In this document: positions 6,981 through 15,216 of the stretch, piece after piece
How the letters are laid out: every line of letters begins with the position of its first letter
Numbering within the stretch: the first letter of the stretch is position 1
From: Chloroflexota bacterium
GTDB lineage: Bacteria; Chloroflexota; Anaerolineae; DUEN01
Direction of reading: 5' to 3'
Assembly (NCBI GenBank): GCA_013152435.1
Contig: JAADGJ010000058.1
Span: 1 to 45,594, forward strand
Length of the DNA stretch: 45,594 bases
The notes under the pieces: model-generated
Databases searched by the model: none
What the model was told of the DNA's origin: nothing
Seen by the model: only the letters and a program-made list of their open reading frames with translations
Position numbers and translations under genes: made by a program

Positions 6981-8651
6981 ATGATGATGAGGGGTACCGC
7001 TCTGATCAGGCTCATCATCGCTATCATCCTCATGTGCATACTGGCTCGCGGTGAATTTTCGCCGGCGTCGGCCAGTTTGATGGCGAGAGCGGCGGAGACG
7101 TTGCGCCCCGTATTGCCACAGACTCCCGTCGCGCAGCCTATTCTCAGCGATATGGTGTCGACTCCTGCGTCCAGATCCCTTCTGTCCAATGCTTTCGTCG
7201 CTGACCGACAAGCGGTTATTAAAGCCGCTCCTCGATCGAGTGCAAAGGTAGTGGCTCAGGTGCGCGAGGGGCAGGTACTGGAGATGGTGGGGCGGACCGA
7301 TCCCCCTACCTGGGTGTTGGTGATCTACCCACCTGATAGCGAGGGGCGCGCCTGGACCGCGGCGGATCAACTGCGGGTTTATACCGCTGTAAGTCTACTG
7401 CCTGTCGTTGGGGAGGCGGCCATGGTGCAGATCACGGAGACACCAGCTGTCTCGACAGCCACGATGACGCCCGCGGCGGAGCAACCTGTGGCGACGACGC
7501 TGCGTTCTGGGCTGGTTGCCCGCATCACCGCGGACGTGCTGAATGTGCGCGCTGGCCCTGGCACCAACTATGCTATCATCAGCAAGCTACGCGACGGTGA
7601 TCAGGTGCAGATCACCGGACGGAACGAGGATGGCACCTGGCTTCAGATCATCTACGATGGAAAAGCTGAGGCCCAAGGCTGGGTGTATGCTCAGTATGCC
7701 GAGGTCAGCGGCGACGTGATGGAGGCGCCACTGGCAACGACTACGGTGCAACCCGTGTCCAGACAGGCCCGTCGTGCTCGCTTCACCGGCAAGCTAGCCA
7801 TCCTGACTCGAAGCGGCGGGGACCTGTACATCGTCAACGCGGATGGCAGCGGGCTGCGCCGCGTTACCACAGGCGTCCTGGACCCGGACCTCTCGCCCGA
7901 TGGGAAACGCTTGGCTTATGCCCGGTGGCCAGGCGGCCCCGACCCAGAGGGGGTCTATGTGCGTGATTTGATCAACGACAATGAATGGCGGCAATGGGGC
8001 ACGCATCTGCCGCGTGCGCCCGATTGGTCGCCAGATGGGCGTTATCTGGTCTTCTCATTCCAGAAGGGCGGGAGAGAAGGGTATTTGGAGCTCAGGTTTG
8101 GCCCGTGGGCATTCACGTTGCCGCCGGATCCACACTTTCAGTTGGGCTATGTGGACACCTGGACGAGGGAGTATCGCGATGTCCCTTCGCAGCGTTACAG
8201 TCACAATCCGAGTTGGGCTCCGGACGGTCTTCGGATTGTCTACCGAGGGGACCGAGGAACTGAAATCACCACGCTTTTAGGTCCCACTAAGCCTTTGACG
8301 AAGGATATAAGGCACCTGGGTCCGGTCTGGTCGCCTGCGGGAGGGCTTATTGCCTTCGAGAAGAAATACCCTAATCATACCGACATTTTCGTGGTAAATG
8401 AGGATGGGAGCGAGATTCGGCCGTTGACTTCGTCGGGCCTATGGACCGAGCGCCCGGCCAACAGCGTCTCGCCGACGTGGTCGCCCGACGGGCAATGGAT
8501 CGCTTTCCTGACGGATCGCAACGGCAAGTGGGAAGTGTATGTGATGCGGCCCGATGGGAGCGAGCAGCAGCCTCTGTTCCCCAATGGCCTGCCGAGGGTG
8601 ACGATCCAACACCAGAGCGTGGGCGAGCGCTTGTTGAGTTGGTCCTGGTAG
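6981..8651 (+). CDS. secreted protein with two SH3 domains and a PD40/TolB-like beta-propeller
   Basis: The 556-residue product starts with a signal peptide (LIRLIIAIILMCILA). The first SH3-like domain spans about residues 60-120. The second, about 178-240, contains VLNVRAGPGTNYAII. From about 265 to the end there are WD40-like/PD40 repeats with the motifs SPDGKRLAYAR, SPDGRYLVFSF, APDGLRIVYRG, SPAGGLIAFEK and SPDGQWIAFLT, forming a TolB-type propeller. I chose the ATG that follows TAGGAG just after the adaptor stop. A longer frame starting inside the adaptor gene adds nine residues without a better ribosome-binding site. This SH3-plus-propeller combination is common in Chloroflexota-like genomes and suggests an extracellular binding role. 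Confidence 0.85.
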   Translation: MMMRGTALIRLIIAIILMCILARGEFSPASASLMARAAETLRPVLPQTPVAQPILSDMVSTPASRSLLSNAFVADRQAVIKAAPRSSAKVVAQVREGQVLEMVGRTDPPTWVLVIYPPDSEGRAWTAADQLRVYTAVSLLPVVGEAAMVQITETPAVSTATMTPAAEQPVATTLRSGLVARITADVLNVRAGPGTNYAIISKLRDGDQVQITGRNEDGTWLQIIYDGKAEAQGWVYAQYAEVSGDVMEAPLATTTVQPVSRQARRARFTGKLAILTRSGGDLYIVNADGSGLRRVTTGVLDPDLSPDGKRLAYARWPGGPDPEGVYVRDLINDNEWRQWGTHLPRAPDWSPDGRYLVFSFQKGGREGYLELRFGPWAFTLPPDPHFQLGYVDTWTREYRDVPSQRYSHNPSWAPDGLRIVYRGDRGTEITTLLGPTKPLTKDIRHLGPVWSPAGGLIAFEKKYPNHTDIFVVNEDGSEIRPLTSSGLWTERPANSVSPTWSPDGQWIAFLTDRNGKWEVYVMRPDGSEQQPLFPNGLPRVTIQHQSVGERLLSWSW

Positions 8652-8654
8652 CAG

Positions 8655-8675
8655 CCCGGCACACTGTGTGCCGGG
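8655..8675 (+). terminator. hairpin after the SH3/PD40 gene
   Basis: CCCGGCACAC pairs with GTGTGCCGGG three bases after the stop codon. The following sequence is pyrimidine-rich (CTCTCTTT) but lacks a true T-tract, so it is a weak intrinsic terminator or an mRNA 3' stem. From here to about 8960 I see no gene. Confidence 0.5.
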
Positions 8676-8965
8676 TCGATAGACCTCTCTTTGAAGGCAC
8701 TCTGATCGCCTGCACTTGCCGCGGAGACAGCACATATGCGCACTGATGGTGTGGTATTATTTTGACGTCCTCTTGTCGCCTGGCTTGCGGCTTTGCTCGG
8801 GAATCGACGTTGCTCCACACAGTGAGAGCCAGTTCAGGGCTCTTGGGGGCCGTTCTGCACCGCGGGCCGCGTGACAGGGGGACGTCAGTGATGAACGGGT
8901 TACAGCCCTTCTTTTGTGTGCTGTTTGCAGTCCGTCGCAGCCCTCGCGTAAATCTATGGGGGCTG

Positions 8966-9051
8966 TGCCCAAAATGGTGGTCTTCAGCCGCGATTCAGGA
9001 TGCAGCCCTCTCAAGGCTGAGACACGGGTTCGAGTCCCGTATGGGCCACCA
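8966..9051 (+). tRNA. tRNA-Glu (CTC)-like gene with atypical 5' half
   Basis: The 3' two-thirds is a convincing tRNA. Anticodon stem CAGCC/GGCTG closes the loop CTCTCAA (anticodon CTC, Glu). The T-arm is ACGGG-TTCGAGT-CCCGT, followed by ATGGGCC, discriminator A and an encoded CCA. The 5' side is abnormal. The best acceptor partner, TGCCCAA, pairs at only five of seven positions. About five extra bases lie between it and the D-stem (GTCT/GGAT), and the D-loop lacks the usual GG. A strong intrinsic terminator follows four bases later. It may be a functional divergent tRNA or a decaying copy. Confidence 0.5.
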
Positions 9052-9054
9052 CAT

Positions 9055-9093
9055 GTTACCGCCTTCTGTTTCTCAGAGGGCGGTAACTTTTTT
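9055..9093 (+). terminator. strong intrinsic terminator downstream of the tRNA
   Basis: GTTACCGCC and GGCGGTAAC form a perfect nine-base-pair stem, extended by partial pairing of TTCTG with CAGAG, and the stem is followed directly by TTTTTT. Orientation and position fit termination of the tRNA transcript. Confidence 0.9.
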
Positions 9094-9113
9094 ACGCTCG
9101 CGGGTTCCAGCTC

Positions 9114-10349
9114 TCAAAGGTCGTCTCTTCCCCGATCCAGCTGGATACTCCCGCACGGGAACACGGCTACAGTCGCCTCATTGCCATATCGTGCCGCCAG
9201 GTGCGCGCTCAGATCACCCCAGCGGCGAAACACCACATCGCCCCCGACATCAGCCGCCGTCAGCCGGGGCGAGAAGAAAACGACGTGCGCATCCCACAGC
9301 GTCGGTGACGCCCTCCTTCCCGTACTCCCACGGCGCAGATCGTAACGCATGCCCGGGCCGAACAGCCCGTGATAACCCCGCCCCTCCGGGCTGGCAGTGA
9401 CGATGACGATCATGCCCCCCTCCTTGACCACCAGCCTGGGCGATGACCTCAGCACGTTGAGGGCCATCCCGCTTTGCAGGAAGTCCGTGTCCTTGGGATA
9501 GGCATTGCAGATGGCGATGTCCACCGGCTCAGCGGGCATCTCGGTAGCGTATACCTGTCGGGCTAACCGGATGCCCACCCGATGCGCGCTCACCATGTCC
9601 CCCACGAACAGCCCGGCGATCTCCCGATGCGAATTGACCACCACGTTGATGATGTAATCCAGCCCCACTCTATCCCGTGCGATATGCTCGATCTCCGCCC
9701 GGAACTCGTTATGCTCCACCTCGATCAAGCCCCCCCGTAAGCGGCCCGGTTGGTGGATGGAGGCGATCGTATCGATGCCCGCGACGCCCGGGATCACCAC
9801 TTTGGCCCCGCCCCCGAACCCCGGACTCCCATGCGGCGTGATCGAGCCAACGCCGATCTTCAGATCGGCCTCGGCGAAGAAACGGCAGACGTGAACCGGC
9901 GTCCCTCGATCCGACACTCCCAGATCCACCACATTACCATAGGGATGGTTGTTGTACACATCCAGCCGATCGGCCGCGGCCCGCCCGATCTTCTTGATGA
10001 TGTCCTCCTTGACCATGGGACGATGCGTACCTGTCCCTAACACGACGCGCACCCGATCCAGGTCCACGCCAGCCCGCTCCAGCCGACGCATGAGGGAGGG
10101 CATGATCCGTGCGGCCGGCGCCGGCCGAGAGATATCGTCCACCGCGATGGAAACCCAGCGTTTCCCGCGCGCCACATCCTCGATGGGCGGGGCATCGATG
10201 GGCGCGTCGAACGAGCGCTCGATTCCCGCCAGCCCGATGTCCGGTGCATCGGCTGGCCAATAGGCCCGCACACACCAGGAGGAGGGAAAGCGCAACTCCA
10301 CTTCCTCATCGCCATACCACGCACGCCAGGGGATACGGATGGTGGTCAT
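9114..10349 (-). CDS. larA: LarA-family nickel-dependent (lactate) racemase homologue
   Basis: The 411-residue protein belongs to the LarA/DUF2088 family, which uses a nickel-pincer nucleotide to racemise lactate or related 2-hydroxy acids. The active-site residues known from Lactiplantibacillus LarA appear at nearly the same numbers: D72 and R75 in DDISRP, H109 in GTGTHRP, H173 in TPHGSPGFGGGAK, K183 (cofactor-linking lysine) in the same motif, H199 in SIHQ, and K286 in NAYPKDTDF. The active site therefore looks intact. The true substrate cannot be read from sequence, since many LarA homologues act on other 2-hydroxy acids. GAGGAGGATC precedes the ATG. The cofactor genes larE, larB and larC lie about 20 kb away in this window. 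It follows a DUF362 gene on the same strand, separated by a hairpin. Confidence 0.88.
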   Translation of the reverse strand: MTTIRIPWRAWYGDEEVELRFPSSWCVRAYWPADAPDIGLAGIERSFDAPIDAPPIEDVARGKRWVSIAVDDISRPAPAARIMPSLMRRLERAGVDLDRVRVVLGTGTHRPMVKEDIIKKIGRAAADRLDVYNNHPYGNVVDLGVSDRGTPVHVCRFFAEADLKIGVGSITPHGSPGFGGGAKVVIPGVAGIDTIASIHQPGRLRGGLIEVEHNEFRAEIEHIARDRVGLDYIINVVVNSHREIAGLFVGDMVSAHRVGIRLARQVYATEMPAEPVDIAICNAYPKDTDFLQSGMALNVLRSSPRLVVKEGGMIVIVTASPEGRGYHGLFGPGMRYDLRRGSTGRRASPTLWDAHVVFFSPRLTAADVGGDVVFRRWGDLSAHLAARYGNEATVAVFPCGSIQLDRGRDDL

Positions 10350-10368
10350 GATCCTCCTCGCAAACGAA

Positions 10369-10396
10369 GCCCTCGGCCTATCCTACAGCCGAGGGC
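10369..10396 (-). terminator. hairpin between the DUF362 gene and the LarA homologue
   Basis: GCCCTCGGC pairs with GCCGAGGGC. On the minus strand the stem is followed by TTCGTTTG, a weak U-rich tract, and sits after the DUF362 stop codon, so partial termination before the LarA gene is plausible. Confidence 0.5.
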
Positions 10397-10432
10397 CTTG
10401 ATCTCGCCGTCAAAGGACACGATGCACGGCGA

Positions 10433-11575
10433 TCACGTCCAACAGGGCTCGAATTCATAACGCAGGTCCTCGATGGAGGCTCCGACCACCTCGATCTCCT
10501 CCAGGAGATTGGTGCCCAGGCCCAGCTCACGCGCCAAGTTCAGATGATTGTCGCTGCGCAGGAAGGGCGGGGTCGGCTGTTCAACGGTCGAGTCAAAGCC
10601 CATCGTCGCGGTGGCGACGGCATCCGTGGCCACCGGGTCAACGCCGGCGACCAGGATGCCGGGCTCCACAGGAGAGATCGTCTTGATCCAGGGGCCCTCC
10701 CCGGCCTCCGTGGTCTTCACGCCATCGATGAGCGCGAAGTGGATCGGGCGCGCCCGGTTGAGGTCCATGATCACCTTGGGCAATCGGGTCTTAAACTCAT
10801 CCCCCTTCCCATGGAATGCCGAACGATATTTATGGTCGGGGCTCAGTCGATAGTGAGTATATGGCACCAGGCCGATCAGATTCTTCATGGCCAGGGTGAC
10901 GCCACAACTCCAATGGCATTTCAGCTTGGCGATGGAGATGAAGACGTCGATGTCCTCCAAGATGGGATTGAAGACGAAGTTCTCGTAGATGAACCAGCCG
11001 TCGCCGACCGGGGTGGAGGCGAAGTCCTCGTAAGGCTCAGGCGTGTTCAGGTCGATCAGAGTGGCATCCAGATCCCGCGCCACATCCTCGTATCCCCAGG
11101 CCCGGTATGTCCTAGCATCGACCGACTCGACGATGAAGAGCTCCCGCGCGCCGGCCTCCCGCACGGCTTCGCCCAGCGCGCGCACGACCTCCGGGTGTGT
11201 CACATAACTCTCGATGGGCGAGACGCCGGGCAGCGGCTGCACATCCACGCCAGCCGTCAGGTTCACCTTCAACGCCACCCGATCACCGGTGTGGATGACG
11301 CCCTTCAGTCCGCCCAATCCATCGAGAAGCGAGCGAACCTGCCGCCGGATGAGCGCGCGGTCATAATCAGCGGCATAAGCCAACGCCACTCGCGGCCGTG
11401 ACGACGTCGCCGCCTCGGTCGTAGGGAGGGGTTGCGGGGTTTGCAAAAGCACACCAGGCTGGCACCCGACGGTCAACACCCCCGCCGTGAGGGCACTCGC
11501 GGTGCGCAGAAAGTGACGTCGGGAGATCACATACCGTGACGGCGAGCGACTCCCTTGCAAGACATCGTCAGACAC
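10433..11575 (-). CDS. Tat-exported DUF362-domain lipoprotein
   Basis: The 380-residue protein begins with a twin-arginine signal (SRRHFLRTASAL) followed by a lipobox-like TVGC, so it is probably folded in the cytoplasm, exported by Tat and lipid-anchored. The rest is a DUF362 domain: GDRVALKVNLTAG, THPEVVRALGEAVREAGA, the core IAKLKCHWSCGVTLAMKNLIG near the middle, and a C-terminal GVDPVATDAVA segment. DUF362 proteins are often linked to iron-sulfur proteins, and two cysteines in KCHWSC are conserved-looking. The reaction is unknown. Start is GTG, overlapping the stop of the upstream Opp ATPase fragment by one base (TAGTG) and preceded by AGGAGG, which suggests it was once translationally coupled to that transporter gene. 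Confidence 0.85.
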   Translation of the reverse strand: MSDDVLQGSRSPSRYVISRRHFLRTASALTAGVLTVGCQPGVLLQTPQPLPTTEAATSSRPRVALAYAADYDRALIRRQVRSLLDGLGGLKGVIHTGDRVALKVNLTAGVDVQPLPGVSPIESYVTHPEVVRALGEAVREAGARELFIVESVDARTYRAWGYEDVARDLDATLIDLNTPEPYEDFASTPVGDGWFIYENFVFNPILEDIDVFISIAKLKCHWSCGVTLAMKNLIGLVPYTHYRLSPDHKYRSAFHGKGDEFKTRLPKVIMDLNRARPIHFALIDGVKTTEAGEGPWIKTISPVEPGILVAGVDPVATDAVATATMGFDSTVEQPTPPFLRSDNHLNLARELGLGTNLLEEIEVVGASIEDLRYEFEPCWT

Positions 11576-11769
11576 TATCCAACCTCCTGTGCTACGAACA
11601 GCTCTCCCAAAGCCTCTTTGGGGATGGTAGGGACGCCCTCTTGTAGATAGCAGGCGACGGCCCGGGACTCACCGATGCGGTAAAGCGGCGATCGGTCCTC
11701 ATAGCACATCGGCTTCACGAAGGGGCACCGCGCGGCGAACTTACATCCGCGATCCTCTTCTGCAGCCGA
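11575..11769 (-). pseudogene. C-terminal fragment of an oligopeptide-type ABC transporter ATPase (OppD/OppF-like)
   Basis: The frame reads GCKFAARCPFVKPMC, then SRAVACYLQEG and a stop. This is the C-terminal oligo_HPY cysteine-containing region of peptide/nickel ABC ATPases, which follows the nucleotide-binding domain. Only 64 codons remain, and Walker A and B are missing. The fragment opens immediately after the TGA of the upstream membrane protein gene and is in the same frame, so a deletion or rearrangement probably joined the two. The surviving stop still overlaps the DUF362 start. No other transporter components are nearby. Confidence 0.75.
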
Positions 11770-12273
11770 TCAGGCCACCTTCGCAGGGCGCAGGAGGCCC
11801 AGCTCGGCAAGCTGCAACTCCTCGCGCAGAACGTCTCGCGCCCTACCCATCGGCCCCTCGAGTTTGGCGATGAAAGCCACATACTCCTCATAAGAGGCGA
11901 GCTTGGCGGACTCCAGCTCCCCGAAGAATTCGTTCACCGCATTGCGCACCTCCATCAACCGCAGAAAGCTCCGGCGACTGAGGAACGGCTCCGCCCGGAT
12001 GATAGCCACATTGAGCATCCTGATATGCCTGCCAAGCCCCTCCACATCCACCTTGTCCGCCGAATAGCCGCCCGAGAAGAACAGATATTGATACGTGTCG
12101 GAGAGCGTCTTCCAGAGGGCAAGACACTGCTGATTCTTCACGTCGATGGCCTTCTTCCTGATCTCCGTCCTCTCCTGTTGTCGATGGAGAAGATACTGCG
12201 TCAGGAAGGCCAACAGGCCCCCTATCACGACGCCGAGCAAAGGGAATATCGCGGACAAGACACCACTCCCCAT
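11770..12273 (-). CDS. small membrane-anchored protein with cytoplasmic helical domain, unknown function
   Basis: The protein has 167 residues from the ATG that follows AGAAGGGGG. An N-terminal transmembrane helix (about residues 5-25, IFPLLGVVIGGLLAFLTQYLL) is followed by a charged, mostly helical domain. Residues RQQERTEIRKKAI directly after the membrane span suggest a positive-inside orientation with the helical part in the cytoplasm. I do not recognise a family with confidence; many bacterial proteins share this anchor-plus-helix plan. An upstream in-frame start would add nine unconvincing residues. Its TGA directly abuts, in frame, the ABC ATPase fragment. Confidence 0.65.
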   Translation of the reverse strand: MGSGVLSAIFPLLGVVIGGLLAFLTQYLLHRQQERTEIRKKAIDVKNQQCLALWKTLSDTYQYLFFSGGYSADKVDVEGLGRHIRMLNVAIIRAEPFLSRRSFLRLMEVRNAVNEFFGELESAKLASYEEYVAFIAKLEGPMGRARDVLREELQLAELGLLRPAKVA

Positions 12274-12376
12274 GGTGCACCCCCTTCTGGCCCCTCCCAA
12301 CAGCGCCCCCGGCCGCCCTTGAGCTCCAAAGCCCCAGGCCGCAAAATCGAAATACTCCTCACAGGGCGATAGGCCC

Positions 12377-13000
12377 TCATCTCAGATAAGTCAACGTGAC
12401 AGACCACGCCAGGAGAGCTGCCACAGCCGTGATGGGGATCGCCCTCCACATCGAGATGCGTTGCACTCGGCTCACCGCTATCGTGAGGGTCACGACGATC
12501 CACAAGAGGCCAATGCCCTGACGAGCGCTGTCAGCCCACACAGGCAGGTACCCGAGCCCGCCCAATTCCGTGCGACGCCACTGGGGAAAGAACACCAGGA
12601 CGGGCATCTCAAAGGCCCACATGGTGAGAAAGACGGGCAGAAAGAATGTGAGCGCGACTACCACGAAGGTGTCCTCAAAGCTCCCCTGCCCGCGCACGAT
12701 CTTGGCCAGAAGCTGAAGCGAGCCGGCGAGGAGCAAGAAATTCACCAGATAGATAAGAGGGGTGAAAGGCCCCATCCACAAGTAATACCGCTCAGCAGGG
12801 ATGGGCAACCACGGCCTGACGACCGCCCCCAGCCCGTTCATCCCGCCGATCCAGGCGACGAGGCCATAGGCGATGCTGATGATCAGCCAGGCGCAAATGC
12901 CATATCGCAGGCGCCCTCGATCGACAAGCAACCGGCCCGTCGTGCGACCAGGCCGGACAGCCATCCAAGCGGCATATCGCAATGTCTGGAGGAGGGGCAT
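12377..13000 (-). CDS. Yip1-like integral membrane protein
   Basis: About 207 residues from the ATG beginning MPLLQTLRYAAWMAVRPGRT, with five hydrophobic segments and the RPGRT start typical of Yip1-domain membrane proteins of bacteria. The function of these proteins is not known. The open frame continues upstream to a GTG at 13144, adding 48 residues rich in His, Pro and Arg that do not resemble the family; this extension starts only 26 bases downstream of the predicted transcription start, so it cannot be excluded. A near-consensus minus-strand promoter lies at 13177-13206. Confidence 0.65.
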   Translation of the reverse strand: MPLLQTLRYAAWMAVRPGRTTGRLLVDRGRLRYGICAWLIISIAYGLVAWIGGMNGLGAVVRPWLPIPAERYYLWMGPFTPLIYLVNFLLLAGSLQLLAKIVRGQGSFEDTFVVVALTFFLPVFLTMWAFEMPVLVFFPQWRRTELGGLGYLPVWADSARQGIGLLWIVVTLTIAVSRVQRISMWRAIPITAVAALLAWSVTLTYLR

Positions 13001-13176
13001 ATGACACCATGAACGGTGGGTACCGACGCTTGCACGCGGATGCAAAGGATGAAGCAACCCTGCAGGGCGCAGACGGCCCATCGCGGAAACACATCCGGGC
13101 GATGCCTCAGACTCCTGGCGGGCGACCATGGGGACCCTGATCACGAAGAGGCAACGAGCACCCCCTATCGTCCAAC

Positions 13177-13206
13177 ATTATAGCAAGGAAACACAGAATA
13201 CGTCAA
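13177..13206 (-). promoter_or_regulatory. sigma-70-type promoter for the Yip1-like gene
   Basis: On the minus strand, TTGACG (13206-13201) is followed after 18 bases by a perfect TATAAT (13182-13177). The expected start of transcription is near 13170. The 310-bp gap between this gene and rlmN holds this promoter and the rlmN promoter, arranged divergently. Confidence 0.8.
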
Positions 13207-13270
13207 TCCTTCTTTTTAACACGGGCTCCAGGGGGCGGAGGTGGCGAGGGGCCGGAGAGGACAAAACCCC

Positions 13271-13300
13271 TTGACCATCGCCCTGGCGATAGGGTATACT
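13271..13300 (+). promoter_or_regulatory. sigma-70-type promoter for rlmN (near-leaderless)
   Basis: TTGACC, 18 bases, then TATACT. Transcription should start near 13307, only a few bases before the rlmN ATG at 13310. There is no room for a ribosome-binding site, so rlmN is probably translated from a leaderless or near-leaderless mRNA. Confidence 0.75.
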
Positions 13301-13309
13301 GCCTTCACG

Positions 13310-14404
13310 ATGCCCGAACGCAAGCTTTTGCTCGATCTGACCAGGGAAGAACTGGCTGCCCACCTGGCCGCCTGGGGGGAGCCGCGCTACCGCGTCGATC
13401 AGATCTGGCGCTGGGTCTATCAGCGCGGCGTCACCGAGTTCGCCGGGATGACCGATCTTCCCATCGCGCTGCGAGCCCGCCTCGAGGAATCCTTCATCAT
13501 CGATCCACTGCGGGAGCTGGAATCCGTCACCTCACGCGATCGGCTGACCCGGAAGGTGCTCTTCGCCCTGCCCGACGACCAGACCATCGAAGCGGTGCTC
13601 ATGCTCTACAAGCGACGACGCACGCTGTGCCTCTCCACCCAGGCGGGGTGCGGCATGGGCTGTCCCTTCTGCGCCACCGGCCTCAGCGGGTTGGCCCGCA
13701 ACCTGACCGCGGGCGAGATCGTGGCCCAGGCGCTCTTCTTCGCCCGCTTCCTGGGCGATCCCCAAGCGGGCGGCTATGACGCCATCGCCGTCCCACGCCC
13801 CACCCGCGTGACCAACATCGTCCTCATGGGAATGGGCGAACCGCTGGCCAACTATTCGGCCACATGGAGAGCCCTGCGGCTCCTGACCGACCCCGCGGCG
13901 TTCGGGCTGGGCGCCCGCCACATCACACTGTCCACCGTCGGCCTGGTCCCCATGATCGACCGCATGGCCCAGGAGCCGCTACAGATCGGCCTGGCCATCT
14001 CGCTGCACGCGCCCAACGATGCCCTGCGCGACAAGCTGGTGCCCATCAACCGGCGCTACCCTCTGAAGGAGTTGATGGCTGCCTGTCGGCGTTATGTAGA
14101 GCGCACGCGACGACGGGTCACTTTCGAGTACGCGCTGATGGCGGGCATCAACGACCGCCTGGAACACGCGGAGGAGCTGGCCTCTCTGATCCGGGGGCTC
14201 CTCTGTCATGTCAACCTGATCCCGCTAAACCCGGTGGAGGGATCGCCCTACCAGCCCTCCCCGGATCGAGACGCGGCCGCGTTTCTCCAACGGCTGCAGG
14301 ACCGCGGCGTTTCGGTCACGATGCGGCTGCGGCGCGGCGTCGAGATCGACGCCGGCTGCGGGCAGTTGCGCCGGCGCGTGGCCGCATCATCGGCGATCGG
14401 GTGA
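13310..14404 (+). CDS. rlmN: 23S rRNA (and tRNA) adenine C2 methyltransferase RlmN
   Basis: The 364-residue radical-SAM enzyme methylates C2 of A2503 in 23S rRNA and A37 in some tRNAs. The iron-sulfur motif is C114-x3-C118-x2-C121 (CGMGCPFC). The SAM-binding GMGEPLANY and the [10 protein letters not shown] segment follow, and C350 in [10 protein letters not shown] is the methyl-carrying cysteine. The ATG chosen gives the usual family start ([11 protein letters not shown]); an upstream frame would overlap the promoter. The mRNA seems to begin only a few bases before this ATG. It is followed by the rpe gene, which has its own promoter. Confidence 0.95.
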   Translation: MPERKLLLDLTREELAAHLAAWGEPRYRVDQIWRWVYQRGVTEFAGMTDLPIALRARLEESFIIDPLRELESVTSRDRLTRKVLFALPDDQTIEAVLMLYKRRRTLCLSTQAGCGMGCPFCATGLSGLARNLTAGEIVAQALFFARFLGDPQAGGYDAIAVPRPTRVTNIVLMGMGEPLANYSATWRALRLLTDPAAFGLGARHITLSTVGLVPMIDRMAQEPLQIGLAISLHAPNDALRDKLVPINRRYPLKELMAACRRYVERTRRRVTFEYALMAGINDRLEHAEELASLIRGLLCHVNLIPLNPVEGSPYQPSPDRDAAAFLQRLQDRGVSVTMRLRRGVEIDAGCGQLRRRVAASSAIG

Positions 14405-14455
14405 GCGCTCGCACGCGCACCCTTTGCGGGAAGGCGAGATTCTCGTCTGAATTGT

Positions 14456-14484
14456 TTGCTTTTTCAAGCGATGACGTGTATCAT
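14456..14484 (+). promoter_or_regulatory. candidate promoter for rpe
   Basis: TTGCTT, 17 bases, TATCAT in a locally AT-rich patch between rlmN and rpe. The predicted start near 14491 falls just ahead of the GGAGGT ribosome-binding site. Confidence 0.5.
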
Positions 14485-14505
14485 GGTGGTTTGTGGAGGT
14501 GACTG

Positions 14506-15183
14506 GTGATCAAGATCGCACCGTCCATACTGGCCTCCGACTTCGCCCGGCTGGGAGAGGAGATCCGTCGGGCAGAGGAGGCCGGGGCGGATTGGATTCA
14601 CGTGGACGTGATGGACGGCCACTTCGTGCCGAACATAACCATAGGGCCGCCGGTGCTGGCCAGCCTTCGTCGCGTCACGGATCTGCACCTGGACGTGCAT
14701 CTGATGATCGAGGAGCCGGAGCGCTATCTGGAGGCGTTCCAGCGCGCGGGGGCGGACGGCCTGACCGTGCATGTGGAAGCGACGCCCCATCTGCATCGGG
14801 TGATACAGCAGATCCGCGAGCTGGGGGTCATGCCGGGCGTGTCCCTGAATCCGGCCACCCCCCTGGTCACACTGGAGGAGATCCTGCCCGACGTGGATCT
14901 GGTGCTGTGCATGACGGTCAACCCGGGATTCGGCGGGCAGGCGTTCATCCCGGGCACACTGGACAAGATACGTCGGCTACGACGGATGGTGCAGGATCGC
15001 GGATTGGATATCCTCATCGAGGTGGATGGGGGAGTAGACGAGAGGACGGCTCCCAGGCTGGTAGAGGCCGGGGCTCGCGTGTTGGTGGCCGGCACCTCGA
15101 TCTTCCGATCGCCGGACGGGGTACGCAACGCGATCGCCCGGCTGAGAGCGGCCGCAGGCGAGCCGGTGCAACTCGATGCCTAA
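14506..15183 (+). CDS. rpe: ribulose-phosphate 3-epimerase
   Basis: The 225-residue TIM-barrel enzyme interconverts ribulose 5-phosphate and xylulose 5-phosphate in the pentose phosphate pathway. Clear motifs are IAPSILASDFARLGEE at the N-terminus, HVDVMDGHFVPNI (metal and base residues), the HLMIEEP strand, VNPGFGGQAF and the phosphate-binding EVDGGV and GTSIF. Start is GTG, placed six bases after GGAGGT. Length is normal for the family. It converges on rpmB, with a strong shared hairpin between them. Confidence 0.95.
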   Translation: MIKIAPSILASDFARLGEEIRRAEEAGADWIHVDVMDGHFVPNITIGPPVLASLRRVTDLHLDVHLMIEEPERYLEAFQRAGADGLTVHVEATPHLHRVIQQIRELGVMPGVSLNPATPLVTLEEILPDVDLVLCMTVNPGFGGQAFIPGTLDKIRRLRRMVQDRGLDILIEVDGGVDERTAPRLVEAGARVLVAGTSIFRSPDGVRNAIARLRAAAGEPVQLDA

Positions 15184-15216
15184 CGGCCCTCACCGCTCCC
15201 GTACCCGGAAAGCCCT

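Noticed and set aside
8966-9051. tRNA-Sec to match the selenoprotein
   Set aside because: The anticodon loop reads CTCTCAA (CTC), not TCA, and there is no long variable arm or extended acceptor stem.
13001-13144. 48-residue N-terminal extension of the Yip1-like protein
   Set aside because: Sequence is His/Pro/Arg-rich and unlike the family; the later ATG gives a normal start, although the promoter position does not exclude the extension.
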